Assembly (NCBI RefSeq): GCF_040958095.1
Contig: NC_091185.1
Coordinates: 15,860,926 to 15,924,925, forward strand
DNA length: 64,000 nt
DNA from: Procambarus clarkii
Taxonomy: Eukaryota; Arthropoda; Malacostraca; Decapoda; Cambaridae
Reading direction: 5' to 3'
Made by a program: the position numbers and the translations under genes. The notes under the pieces were generated by a model. That model was not told the DNA's origin. It ran no database searches and saw only the letters and a list, made by a program, of their open reading frames with translations. Positions 1 through 10,900 of the stretch are shown piece after piece (the stretch's first letter is position 1; each line of letters begins with the position of its first letter).

Positions 1-140
1 CACTTCCCGAGGGCACCAGATGAGTGTGGGGTTAGTCTGCATTTTTCGTCAAGCCACTGTCAATGTGAGAGAACTCGTGTCCAGCTTATAAGCCTATACT
101 TGCATAAACCACAAGTGAAGATTAACAATCTTCGGACAAC

Positions 141-232
141 ACCCACCAGTGGGACTCGAACCCAGAAAGCACAACTACCTTCCAGTAGGTGCCATAACTA
201 GTATGCTTTAACCCACTACACCATCAGACCCT
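141..232 (-). promoter_or_regulatory. tRNA-like head with polymerase III A and B boxes (representative of every satellite unit)
   Basis: Read on the minus strand, the unit contains TGGTGTAGTGGG (212-223), an A-box-like sequence, and GGTTCGAGTCC (152-162), a perfect B box, about 50 bp apart as in tRNA genes. The T arm is nearly complete (four of five pairs). The would-be acceptor strands do not pair and a second hairpin takes the place of a normal variable loop, so this is a tRNA-derived promoter and not a usable tRNA. The same block recurs every 279 bp in both arrays; some units carry small changes, for example in the B-box flank. Whether it is transcribed cannot be seen. Confidence 0.75.
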
Positions 233-234
233 AC

Positions 235-238
235 AAAA
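235..238 (-). terminator. Candidate polymerase III terminator, one per satellite unit
   Basis: AAAA on the plus strand is TTTT on the minus strand. It lies a few bases upstream of each tRNA-like head and is the only run of four T in a minus-strand unit. A transcript started at one head would therefore cross a single unit and stop just before the next head. Function is inferred from the sequence only. Confidence 0.45.
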
Positions 239-1959
239 GAAGTAGAGACTTCGAGATATATATACATCTCAAATATCTCCACTTCCCAAGGGCACCAGAT
301 GAGTGTGGGGTTAGTCTGCATTTTTCGTCAAGCCACTGTCAATGTGAGAGAACTCGTGTCCAGCTTATAAGCCTATACTTGCATAAACCACAAGTGAAGA
401 TTAACAATCTTTGGACAACACCCACCAGTGGGACTCGAACCCAGAAAGCACAACTACCTTCCAGTAGCTGCCATAACTAGTATGCTTTAACCCACTACAC
501 CATCAGACCCTACAAAAGAAGTAGAGACTTCGAGATATATATACATCTCAAATATCTCCACTTCCCGAGGGCACCAGATGAGTGTGGGGTTAGTCTGCAT
601 TTTTCGTCAAGCCACTGTCAATGTGAGAGAACTCGTGTCCAGCTTATAAGCCTATACTTGCATAAACCACAAGTGAAGATTAACAATCTTTGGACAACAC
701 CCACCAGTGGGACTCGAACCCAGAAAGCACAACTACCTTCCAGTAGCTGCCATAACTAGTATGCTTTAACCCACTACACCATCAGACCCTACAAAAGAAG
801 TAGAGACTTCGAGATATATATACATCTCAAATATCTCCACTTCCCGAGGGCACCAGATGAGTGTGGAGTTAGTCTGCATTTTTCGTCAAGCCACTGTCAA
901 TGTGAGAGAACTCGTGTCCAGCTTATAAGCCTATACTTGCATAAACCACAAGTGAAGATTAACAATCTTTGGACAACACCCACCAGTGGGACTCGAACCC
1001 AGAAAGCACAACTACCTTCCAGTAGCTGCCATAACTAGTATGCTTTAACCCACTACACCATCAGACCCTACAAAAGAAGTAGAGACTTCGAGATATATAT
1101 ACATCTCAAATATCTCCACTTCCCGAGGGCACCAGATGAGTGTGGGGTTAGTCTGCATTTTTCGTCAAGCCACTGTCAATGTGAGAGAACTCGTGTCCAG
1201 CTTATAAGCCTATACTTGCATAAACCACAAGTGAAGATTAACAATCTTTGGACAACACCCACCAGTGGGACTCGAACCCAGAAAGCACAACTACCTTCCA
1301 GTAGCTGCCATAACTAGTATGCTTTAACCCACTACACCATCAGACCCTACAAAAGAAGTAGAGACTTCGAGATATATATACATCTCAAATATCTCCACTT
1401 CCCGAGGGCACCAGATGAGTGTGGGGTTAGTCTGCATTTTTCGTCAAGCCACTGTCAATGTGAGAGAACTCGTGTCCAGCTTATAAGCCTATACTTGCAT
1501 AAACCACAAGTGAAGATTAACAATCTTTGGACAACACCCACCAGTGGGACTCGAACCCAGAAAGCACAACTACCTTCCAGTAGCTGCCATAACTAGTATG
1601 CTTTAACCCACTACACCATCAGACCCTACAAAAGAAGTAGAGACTTCGAGATATATATACATCTCAAATATCTCCACTTCCCGAGGGCACCAGATGAGTG
1701 TGGGGTTAGTCTGCATTTTTCGTCAAGCCACTGTCAATGTGAGAGAACTCGTGTCCAGCTTATAAGCCTATACCCAGCAAACAATTTTAGGTTGCCACAA
1801 CATATCTGGAAAGTATTTGAAAGTATTGGAAACGTTTGTTTTATCGTATCAGATACGATATTGTGTGTGGACTTAAATAGGTTTCCAAAACTTATAACCA
1901 AGACATATGTATCTAACACTAATTTGAGATGTTGTGGCAACTTTACACTCCTAACATGA

Positions 1960-2215
1960 GTCATTCATAATCCATTCATATACCAATATGAATCTCTTAT
2001 GAAAGGTTTGAGCCAATAATCTGAACCCTTTTTACATCTTTGTGTTTAAAGTTAAATTTCTTGAAATTAAATTATATTTTATATTATATTATTATTTTCA
2101 ATTTAAATATTAAAACCAATTTAAGGGTAAAAAAAATCTAATAATTTATATTTCTTTTATTATTTACTAACAATTATAATTATTTACTAACGGAGAGAGG
2201 GGAGGCTGTACGGCA
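1960..2215. other. AT-rich interior of the insertion, no gene seen
   Basis: AT-rich sequence between the left terminal structure and the G-rich minisatellite. No open frame, RNA gene or recognisable repeat is seen. Confidence 0.6.
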
Positions 2216-4953
2216 GAGAGTGGCGGCTGTGGCGGACAGTGGCGGCGGTGGCGGATAGTGGCGGCGGGCGGACAGTGGCGGCGGGCGGACAGTGGCGGCG
2301 GCGGGCGGACAGTGGCGGCGGGCGGACAGTAGCGGCGGTGGCGGACAGTGGCGGCGGGCGGACAGTGGCGGCGGTGGCGGACAGTGGCGGCGGTGGCGGA
2401 CAGTGGCGGCGGGCGGACAGTGGCGGCGGGCGGACAGTGGCGGCGGGCGGACAGTGGCGGCGGGCGGACAGTGGCGTCGGGCGGACAGTGGCGGCGGTGC
2501 CGGATAGTGGCGGCGGGCGGACAGTGGCGGCGGGCGGACAGTGGCGGCGGTGGCGGACAGTGGCGGCGGGCGGACAGTGGCGGCGGGCGGACAGTGGCGG
2601 CGGGCGGACAGTGGCGGCGGTGGCGGATAGTGGCGGCGGGCGGACAGGGCGGCGGCGGGCGGACAGTGGCGGCGGGAGGACAGTGGCGGCGGGCGGACAG
2701 TGGCGGCTGTGGCGGATAGTGGCGGCGGGCGGACCGTGGCGGCGGTGGTGGACAGTGGCGGCGGGCGGACAGTGGCGGCGGCGGGCGGACAGTGGCGGCG
2801 GCGGGCGGACAGTGGCGGCGGCGGGCGGACAGTGGCGGCGGCGGGCGGACAGTGGCGGCGGCGGGCGGACAGTGGCGGCGGCGGGCGGACAGTGGCGGCG
2901 GCGGGCGGACAGTGGAGGCGGCGGGCGGACAGTGGAGGCGGCGGGCGGACAGTGGAGGCGGCGGGCGGACAGTGGAGGCGGCGGGCGGACAGTGGAGGCG
3001 GCGGGCGGACAGTGGAGGCGGCGGGCGGACAGTGGAGGCGGCGGGCGGACAGTGGTGGCGGCGGGCGGACAGTGGTGGCGGCGGGCGGACAGTGGTGGCG
3101 GCGAGCGGACAGTGGTGGCGGCGGGCGGACAGTGGTGGCGGCGGGCGGACAGTGGTGGCGGTGGCGGACAGTGGCGCTGGTGGCGGACAGTGACGGCGGT
3201 GGCGGACAATGGCGGCGGTGGCGGACAGTGGCGGCGGTGGCGGACACAGGCGGCGGTGGCGGACACTGGCGGCTGTGTCTGGCGGTGGTGGCGGGCGGTG
3301 GCGGGGTCTGTGATGAGTGGTGGCGGCTGGCGGTGGTGGGTGGTGGCGGCGGTGGTTGTGGGTGGTGGTGGCGGCGGCGGCTGGTGGTGGCGGCGGTGGT
3401 GGTGGGTGGTGGTGGTGGTAGCGGCGGCGGCTGGTGGTGGTGGGTGGTGGCGGCGGTGGTGGTGGGTGGTGGCGGCGGCGGCTGGTGGTGGTGGGTGGCG
3501 GCGGCGGGTGGTGGTGGGTGGTGGCGGCTGTGGTGGGTGGTGGCGGGCGGTGGCGGGCGGCGGCGGCTGTGGTGGGTGGTGACGATCGGCGGTGGGGGGG
3601 GCTGGTGGCGGCTGGCGGTGGCGGCTTGCGGTGGCGGCTGTGGCAACGGGCGGTGACTGCTGATAGCGGGCGGTGGTGGCGGCTGGTGGCAGGTGGTGGT
3701 GGCGGTGGTGGCGGCTGGTGGTGGCGGCTGGTGGTGGTGGCGGCTGGTGGTGGTGGCAGCTGGTGGCGGTGATGGCGGCTGGTGGTGGTGGCAGCTGGTG
3801 GCGGTGATGGCGGCTGGTGGTGGTGGCGGCTGGTGGTGGTGGCAGCTGGTGGCGGTGATGGCGGCTGGTGGCGGGCGGTGGCGGCTTGTGGCGGCTGGTG
3901 GTGGCGGCGGTGGTGGGTGGTGGTGGTGGGTGGTGGTGCCGGCTGTGGTGGGTGGTGGCGGTGGTGTCGGCGGCGGCTGTGGTGGGTGGTGGCGGCGGCG
4001 GCGGTGATGGGTGGTGGCGGCGGCGGTGGTGGTGGGTGGTGGTGGCGGCGGCGGTGATGGGTGGTGGCGGCGGTGGTGGTGGGTGGTGGTGGCGGCGGCG
4101 GCTGGTGATGGTGGGTGGTGGTGGTGGGTGGTGGCGGCGGGTGGCGGTGGTGGGTGGCGGGTGGCGGCTGGTGGTGGGTGGTGGCGGCGGGTGGTGAGTG
4201 GCGGTGGTGGGTGGCGGTGGCTGGTGGCGGGTGGTGGTGGGTGGCGGTGGCGGGTGGCGGTGGCGGGTGGCGGGTGGCGGTGGCGGGTGGCGGGTGGCGG
4301 CTGGTGGTGGGTGGCGGGTGGCGGTGGTGGGTGGCGGTGGCGGGTGGCGGTGGCGGGTGGCGGCTGGTGGTGGGTGGTGGCGGGTGGCGGCTGGTGGTGG
4401 GTGGTGGCGGGTGGTGAGTGGTGGCGGGTGGTGGGTGGTGGCGGGTGGCGGCTGGTGGTGGGTGGTGGCGGGTGGCGGCTGGTGGCGGGTGGCGGCTGGT
4501 GGTGGGTGGCGGCGGCTGGTGGTGGGTGGCGGCGGGTGGCGGCTGGTGGTGGGTGGTGGCGGCGGGTGGTGAGTGGCGGTGGTGGGTGGCGGTGGGTGGT
4601 GGCGGGTGGCGGCTGGTGGTGGGTGGTGGCGGGTGGCGGCTGGTGGTGGGTGGTGGCGGGTGGCGGCTGGTGGTGGGTGGTGGCGGGTGGCGGCTGGTGG
4701 TGGGTGGTGGCGGGTGGCGGCTGGTGGTGGGTGGCGGGGGGTGGCGGCGGGTGGCGGCTGGTGGTGGGTGGTGGCAGGTGGCGGCTGATGGTGGGTGGCG
4801 GCGGGTGGCGGCTGGTGGGTGGTGGCGGGTGGCGGCTGGTGGTGGGTGGCGGCTGGTGGCGGGTGGCGGCTGGTGGTGGGCAGCGGGTGGCGGCGGGTGG
4901 CGGCGGGTGGCGGCGGGTGGCGGCGGGTGGCGGCGGGTGGCGGCTGGTGGCGG
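2216..4953 (+). repeat. 2.7-kb G-rich minisatellite (GGCGGACAGTGGC and GGTGGCGGGT units)
   Basis: Dense degenerate tandem repeats. The first half is built from 12- to 18-bp units such as GGCGGACAGTGGCGGC; the second half drifts to GGTGGTGGGTGGCGGC-type units. The plus strand is almost free of C runs and full of GG and GGG, so it has strong G-quadruplex potential. All six frames are open for hundreds of codons, giving low-complexity products (His/Pro/Thr-rich on minus, Gly/Trp/Val/Ala-rich on plus). These are translations of the repeat and not genes. Confidence 0.93.
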
Positions 4954-5302
4954 CCAGCTGGGACACACCCTTCTCCACTGTAGGTCTGAGTACAACTAAC
5001 CATATGTCTCTCTCACCAGAACAGTGTTGCCAGCTTGCGCTCTCAAAATGTTTCCTTCAAAGATTGTATATTATCTTTGAACAACAAGTTTGATTATCAA
5101 GGAAATAATGCATATATTATTGTCACATTAATACTGTGCAATATCTTATTACATTCCTGCTAAATAATTATAATTTGAAACAGGACAAAAAATCCCACAT
5201 ATATATAAAAACCAACATTAGAGATCACGAGGCCTAGGCCTCGCCTGTGACCACACATCCTGCCTCCCTGGCCTGCTACACTCACACACCTCACACTCTT
5301 AA
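4954..5302. other. Unique AT-rich linker between two minisatellites
   Basis: Non-repetitive, AT-rich sequence inside the insertion. It holds a small palindrome GAGGCCTAGGCCTC near 5230. No gene is seen. Confidence 0.6.
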
Positions 5303-7395
5303 CTCTCTCATAATCACTCTCACTCTCTTACTCTGTCACTCTTACTCTGTCACTCTTACTCTCTGTCACTCTTACTCTGTCACTCTTACTCTCTGTCACT
5401 CTTACTGTCTCTCTTACACTCTGTCACTCCTACTCTCTGTCACTCTTACTCTGTCACTCTTACTCTCTGTCACTCTTACTCTCTGTCACTCTTACTCTCT
5501 GTCACTCTTACTGTCACTCTTACACTCTGTCACTCCTACTCTCTGTCACTCTTACTCTGTCACTCTTACTCTCTGTCACTCTTACTCTCTGTCACTCTTA
5601 CTCTGTCACTCTTACTCTGTCACTCTTACTCTGTCACTCTTACTCTCTGTCACTCTTACTCTCTGTCACTCTTACTCTCTGTCACTCTTACCCTGTCACT
5701 CTTACTCTGTCACTCTTACTCTCTGTCACTCTTACTCTGTCACTCTTACTCTCTGTCACTCTTACTCTCTGTCACTCTTACTCTCTGTCACTCTTACACT
5801 CTGTCACTCTTACTCTGTCACTCTTACTCTCTGTCACTCTTACTCTCTGTCACTCTTACTCTCTGTCACTCTTACTCTCTGTCACTCTTACTCTCTGTCA
5901 CTCTTACTCTGTCACTCTTACTCTGTCACTCTTACTCTGTCACTCTTACTCTCTGTCACTCTTACTCTGTCACTCTTACTCTGTCACTCTTACTCTGTCA
6001 CTCTTACTCTCTGTCACTCTTACTCTGTCACTCTTACTCTGTCATTCTTACTCTCTGTCACTCTTACTCTGTCACTCTTACTCTCTGTCACTCTTACTCT
6101 CTGTCACTCTTACTCTCTGTCACTCTTACTCTCTGTCACTCTTACTCTCTGTCACTCTTACTCTGTCACTCTTACTCTGTCACTCTTACTCTGTCACTCT
6201 TACTCTCTGTCACTCTTACTCTGTCACTCTTACTCTGTCACTCTTACTCTGTCACTCTTACTCTCTGTCACTCTTACTCTGTCACTCTTACTCTGTCATT
6301 CTTACTCTCTGTCACTCTTACTCTGTCACTCTTACTCTCTGTCACTCTTACTCTCTGTCACTCTTACTCTCTGTCACTCTTACTCTCTGTCACTCTTACT
6401 CTCTGTCACTCTTACTCTCTGTCACTCTTACTCTCTGTCACTCTTACTCTGTCACTCTTACTCTCTGTCACTCTTACTCTGTCACTCTTACTCTGTCACT
6501 CTTACTCTGTCACTCTTACTCTCTGTCACTCTTACTCTGTCACTCTTACTCTCTGTCACTCTTACTCTGTCACTCTTACTCTCTGTCACTCTTACTCTGT
6601 CATTCTTACTCACTCTCAGTCACCCTTACCCATTCATACTCACTCTCTCACTCTTACTCTCATACTCTTACTCTCAATTACTCTTACTCTCAATCACTCT
6701 TACTCCCAATCACTCCTACTCCCAATCACTCCTACTCTCAATCACTCCTACTCTCATTCTTACTCTTACTCTTACTCCCAATCACTCTTACTCTCAATCA
6801 CTCTTATTCTCATTCTTACTCTCACTCTTACTCTTACTCCCAATCACTCTTACTCCCAATCACTCTTACTCTCAATCACTCTTACTCTCAATCACTCTTA
6901 CTCTCAATCACTCTTACTCTCATTCTTACTCTTACTCACTCTTACTCTCAATCACTCTTATTCTCATTCTTACTCCTACTCTCACTCTAACTCCTACTCC
7001 CAATCACTCTTACTCCCAATCACTCTTACTCTCAATCACTCTTACTCCCAATCACTCTTACTCTCAATCACTCTTACTCTCAATCACTCTTACTCTCAAT
7101 CACTCTTACTCTCAATCACTCTTACTCTCACTAACTCTCAATCACTCTTACTCTCACTCTAACTCTCAATCACTCTTACTCTCATACTCACCCTTACTCT
7201 CAATCACTTTACTCTCACTCTTACTCATTCTGTCACTCTTACTCTCACTCTTACTCACTCTGTCACTCTTACTCACTCTCAGTCACTCTTACTTATACTC
7301 ACTCTTACTCACACTTACACACTCTCTGGCACTCTCACTCACCTTCATTCACTCTTACTCACTCTTACCCACTCTCGCTCACTCTTACTCACTCT
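5303..7395. repeat. 2.1-kb pyrimidine-rich minisatellite (CTCTTACTCTGTCA)
   Basis: Interleaved 14-bp (CTCTTACTCTGTCA) and 16-bp (CTCTTACTCTCTGTCA) units to about 6600, then related CTCTTACTCTCAATCA units and CTCTTACTCA variants to about 7395. The plus strand is about nine-tenths pyrimidine plus A. A 716-codon open frame covers the tract (5247-7397), but it is only repeated Leu/Ser/Thr/Cys/His/Tyr words from the repeat and is not called as a gene. Confidence 0.93.
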
Positions 7396-7910
7396 AGTTA
7401 ATAAGAACACGCCAATATAAGACAACAAAACGTTTTCAGATTCGTTCTCACCACTTTCCAGCAACTTTTAAAATTTATATAAATTATCTTAGGGAATAAT
7501 ACATAAATTATATATTTAAACATGATATTAGTGTTTAGTGGAATGCATAAGGAGTCAAATTGTGTTAAAAAGAGCGATTTTTAGAAAATTTGGAAAACTA
7601 CTTTTTTCTGTTCATATTATAACTAAATGGATTTTAAAGGTTTCACTCAGCCAATATATATCATTCACAATTTATTAATGAATTTTACAAAAAAACACCA
7701 TAAATTTTATATTTAAACATGTAAAAACTATTTGTTTTACATTTGGAAGAAAATAATTGTAGAAAAACAATTTATAATTAAACCTTTGTGTTTGGATTTT
7801 TTGAGTAAAAGTTTCTCAAAGGCTCTCCTGCACCATTCTCAATGCAAATCATTCCCACACCTATGGGAAGAGATAGGCGAACGTTGTGTAGATGATTTGT
7901 GTTTGCTGGG
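7396..7910. other. AT-rich right flank of the insertion, no gene seen
   Basis: AT-rich, non-repetitive sequence ending in the right inverted terminus TGTTTGCTGGG. Short open frames here have no recognisable motif. Confidence 0.6.
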
Positions 7911-10900
7911 TACTTGCATAAACCACAAGTGAAGATTACCAATCTTTGGACAACACCCACCAGTGGGACTCGAACCCAGAAAGCACAACTACCTTCCAGT
8001 AGGTGCCATAACTAGTATGCTTTAACCCACTACACCATCAGACCCTACAAAAGAAGTAGAGACTTCGAGATATATATACATCTCAAATATCTCCACTTCC
8101 CAAGGGCACCAGATGAGTGTGGGGTTAGTCTGCATTTTTCGTCAAGCCACTGTCAATGTGAGAGAACTCGTGTCCAGCTTATAAGCCTATACTTGCATAA
8201 ACCACAAGTGAAGATTAACAATCTTTGGACAACACCCACCAGTGGGACTCGAACCCAGAAAGCACAACTACCTTCCAGTAGGTGCCATAACTAGTATGCT
8301 TTAACCCACTACACCATCAGACCCTACAAAAGAAGTAGAGATTTCGAGATATATATACATCTCAAATATCTCCACTTCCTGAGGGCACCAGATGAGTGTG
8401 GGGTTAGTCTGCATTTTTCGTCAAGCCACTGTCAATGTGAGAGAACTCGTGTCCAGCTTATAAGCCTATACTTGCATAAACCACAAGTGAAGATTAACAA
8501 TCTTTGGACAACACCCACCAGTGGGACTCGAACCCAGAAAGCACAACTACCTTCCAGTAGCTGCCATAACTAGTATGCTTTAACCCACTACACCATCAGA
8601 CCCTACAAAAGAAGTAGAGACTTCGAGATATATATACATCTCAAATATCTCCACTTCCCGAGGGCACCAGATGAGTGTGGGGTTAGTCTGCATTTTTCGT
8701 CAAGCCACTGTCAATGTGAGAGAACTCGTGTCCAGCTTATAAGAATATACTTGCATAAACCACAAGTGAAGATTAACAATCTTTGGACAACACTCACCAG
8801 TGGGACTCGAATCCAGAAAGCACAACTACCTTCCAGTAGCTGCCATAACTAGTATGCTTTAACCCACTACACCATCAGACCCTACAAAAGAAGTAGAGAC
8901 TTCGAGATATATATACATTTCAAATATCTCCACTTCCCGAGGGCACCAGATGAGAGTGGGGTTAGTCTGCATTTTTCGTCAAGCCACTGTCAATGTGAGA
9001 GAACTCGTGTCCAGCTCATAAGCCTATACTTGCATAAACCACAAGTGAAGATTAACAATCTTTGGACTACACCCTCCAGTGGGACTCGAACCCAGAAAGC
9101 ACAACTACCTTCCAGTAGCTGCCATAACTAGTATGCTTTAACCCACTACACCATCAGACCCTAAAAAAGAAGTAGAGACTTCGAGATATATATACATCTC
9201 AAATATCTCCACTTCCCGAGGGCACCAGATGAGTGTGGGGTTAGTCTGCATTTTTCGTCAAGCCACTGTCAATGTGAGAGAACTCGTGTCCAGCTTATAA
9301 GCCTATACTTGCATAAACCACAAGTGAAGATTACCAATCTTTGGACAACACCCACCAGTGGGACTCGAACCCAGAAAGCACAACTACCTTCCAGTAGGTG
9401 CCATAACTAGTATGCTTTAACCCACTACACCATCAGACCCTACAAAAGAAGTAGAGACTTCGAGATATATATACATCTCAAATATCTCCACTTCCCAAGG
9501 GCACCAGATGAGTGTGGGGTTAGTCTGCATTTTTCGTCAAGCCACTGTCAATGTGAGAGAACTCGTGTCCAGCTTATAAGCCTATACTTGCATAAACCAC
9601 AAGTGAAGATTAACAATCTTTGGACAACACCCACCAGTGGGACTCGAACCCAGAAAGCACAACTACCTTCCAGTAGGTGCCATAACTAGTATGCTTTAAC
9701 CCACTACACCATCAGACCCTACAAAAGAAGTAGAGATTTCGAGATATATATACATCTCAAATATCTCCACTTCCTGAGGGCACCAGATGAGTGTGGGGTT
9801 AGTCTGCATTTTTCGTCAAGCCACTGTCAATGTGAGAGAACTCGTGTCCAGCTTATAAGCCTATACTTGCATAAACCACAAGTGAAGATTAACAATCTTT
9901 GGACAACACCCACCAGTGGGACTCGAACCCAGAAAGCACAACTACCTTCCAGTAGCTGCCATAACTAGTATGCTTTAACCCACTACACCATCAGACCCTA
10001 CAAAAGAAGTAGAGACTTCGAGATATATATACATCTCAAATATCTCCACTTCCCGAGGGCACCAGATGAGTGTGGGGTTAGTCTGCATTTTTCGTCAAGC
10101 CACTGTCAATGTGAGAGAACTCGTGTCCAGCTTATAAGCCTATACTTGCATAAACCACAAGTGAAGATTAACAATCTTTGGACAACACCCACCAGTGGCA
10201 CTCGAACCCAGAAAGCACAACTACCTTCCAGTAGCTGCCATAACTAGTATGCTTTAACCCACTACACCATCAGACCCTACAAAAGAAGTAGAGACTTCAA
10301 GATATATATACATTTCAAATATCTCCACTTCCCGAGGGCACCAGATGAGTGTGGGGTTAGTCTGCATTTTTCGTCAAGCCACTGTCAATGTGAGAGAACT
10401 CGTGTCCAACTTATAAGCCTATACTTGCATAAACCACAAGTGAAGATTAACAATCTTTGGACAACACCCACCAGTGGGACTCGAACCCAGAAAGCACAAC
10501 TACCTTCCAGTAGCTGCCATAACTAGTATGCTTTAACCCACTACACCATCAGACCCTACAAAAGAAGTAGAGACTTCGAGATATATATACATTTCAAATA
10601 TCTCCACTTCCCGAGGGCACCAGATGAGAGTGGGGTTAGTCTGCATTTTTCGTCAAGCCACTGTCAATGTGAGAGAACTCGTGTCCAGCTCATAAGCCTA
10701 TACTTGCATAAACCACAAGTGAAGATTAACAATCTTTGGACTACACCCTCCAGTGGGACTCGAACCCAGAAAGCACAACTACCTTCCAGTAGCTGCCATA
10801 ACTAGTATGCTTTAACCCACTACACCATCAGACCCTAAAAAAGAAGTAGAGACTTCGAGATATATATACATCTCAAATATCTCCACTTCCCGAGGGCACC

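Larger units (their letters stand above)
1..1772 (-). repeat. 279-bp satellite array, left block (tandem tRNA-SINE-like units)
   Basis: Head-to-tail units with an exact 279-bp period: the same motif (CACTTCCCRAGGGCACC) begins at 1 (window edge), 280, 559 and 838. About 6.4 units are present, nearly identical. Strand is given as minus because each unit carries a tRNA-like head with polymerase III A and B boxes in that orientation. Each unit also holds a short AT palindrome (GAGAT...ATCTC). The array is cut in mid-unit after CCTATA by the 1773-7910 insertion and resumes in the same register at 7911, so the two blocks were once one array. No protein gene is seen. Confidence 0.95.
1773..7910. mobile_element. 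6.1-kb non-autonomous insertion with 11-bp inverted ends and TA duplication, swollen by minisatellites
   Basis: The left end reads CCCAGCAAACA (1773-1783); the right end (7900-7910) is its exact reverse complement. TA flanks both ends (1771-1772 and 7911-7912), and removing the insert with one TA restores the satellite unit CCTATACTTGC. Near the left end are GTTGCCACAACAT (1791-1803) and its reverse complement (1929-1941), and a tight palindrome ATCGTATC-A-GATACGAT (1843-1859), which look MITE-like. No transposase frame is visible. The interior is AT-rich flanks around two large minisatellites. TA duplication fits Tc1/mariner-type or similar DNA transposons; the superfamily is not established. 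Confidence 0.75.

Noticed and set aside
2167-5093. Several very long open frames on both strands (up to 942 codons).
   Set aside because: They are translations of the G-rich minisatellite in all frames; composition is four or five residue types and they overlap each other completely.
5247-7397. A 716-codon plus-strand frame.
   Set aside because: Repeated short words from a 14/16-bp tandem repeat, with no domain, start context or terminal signal.
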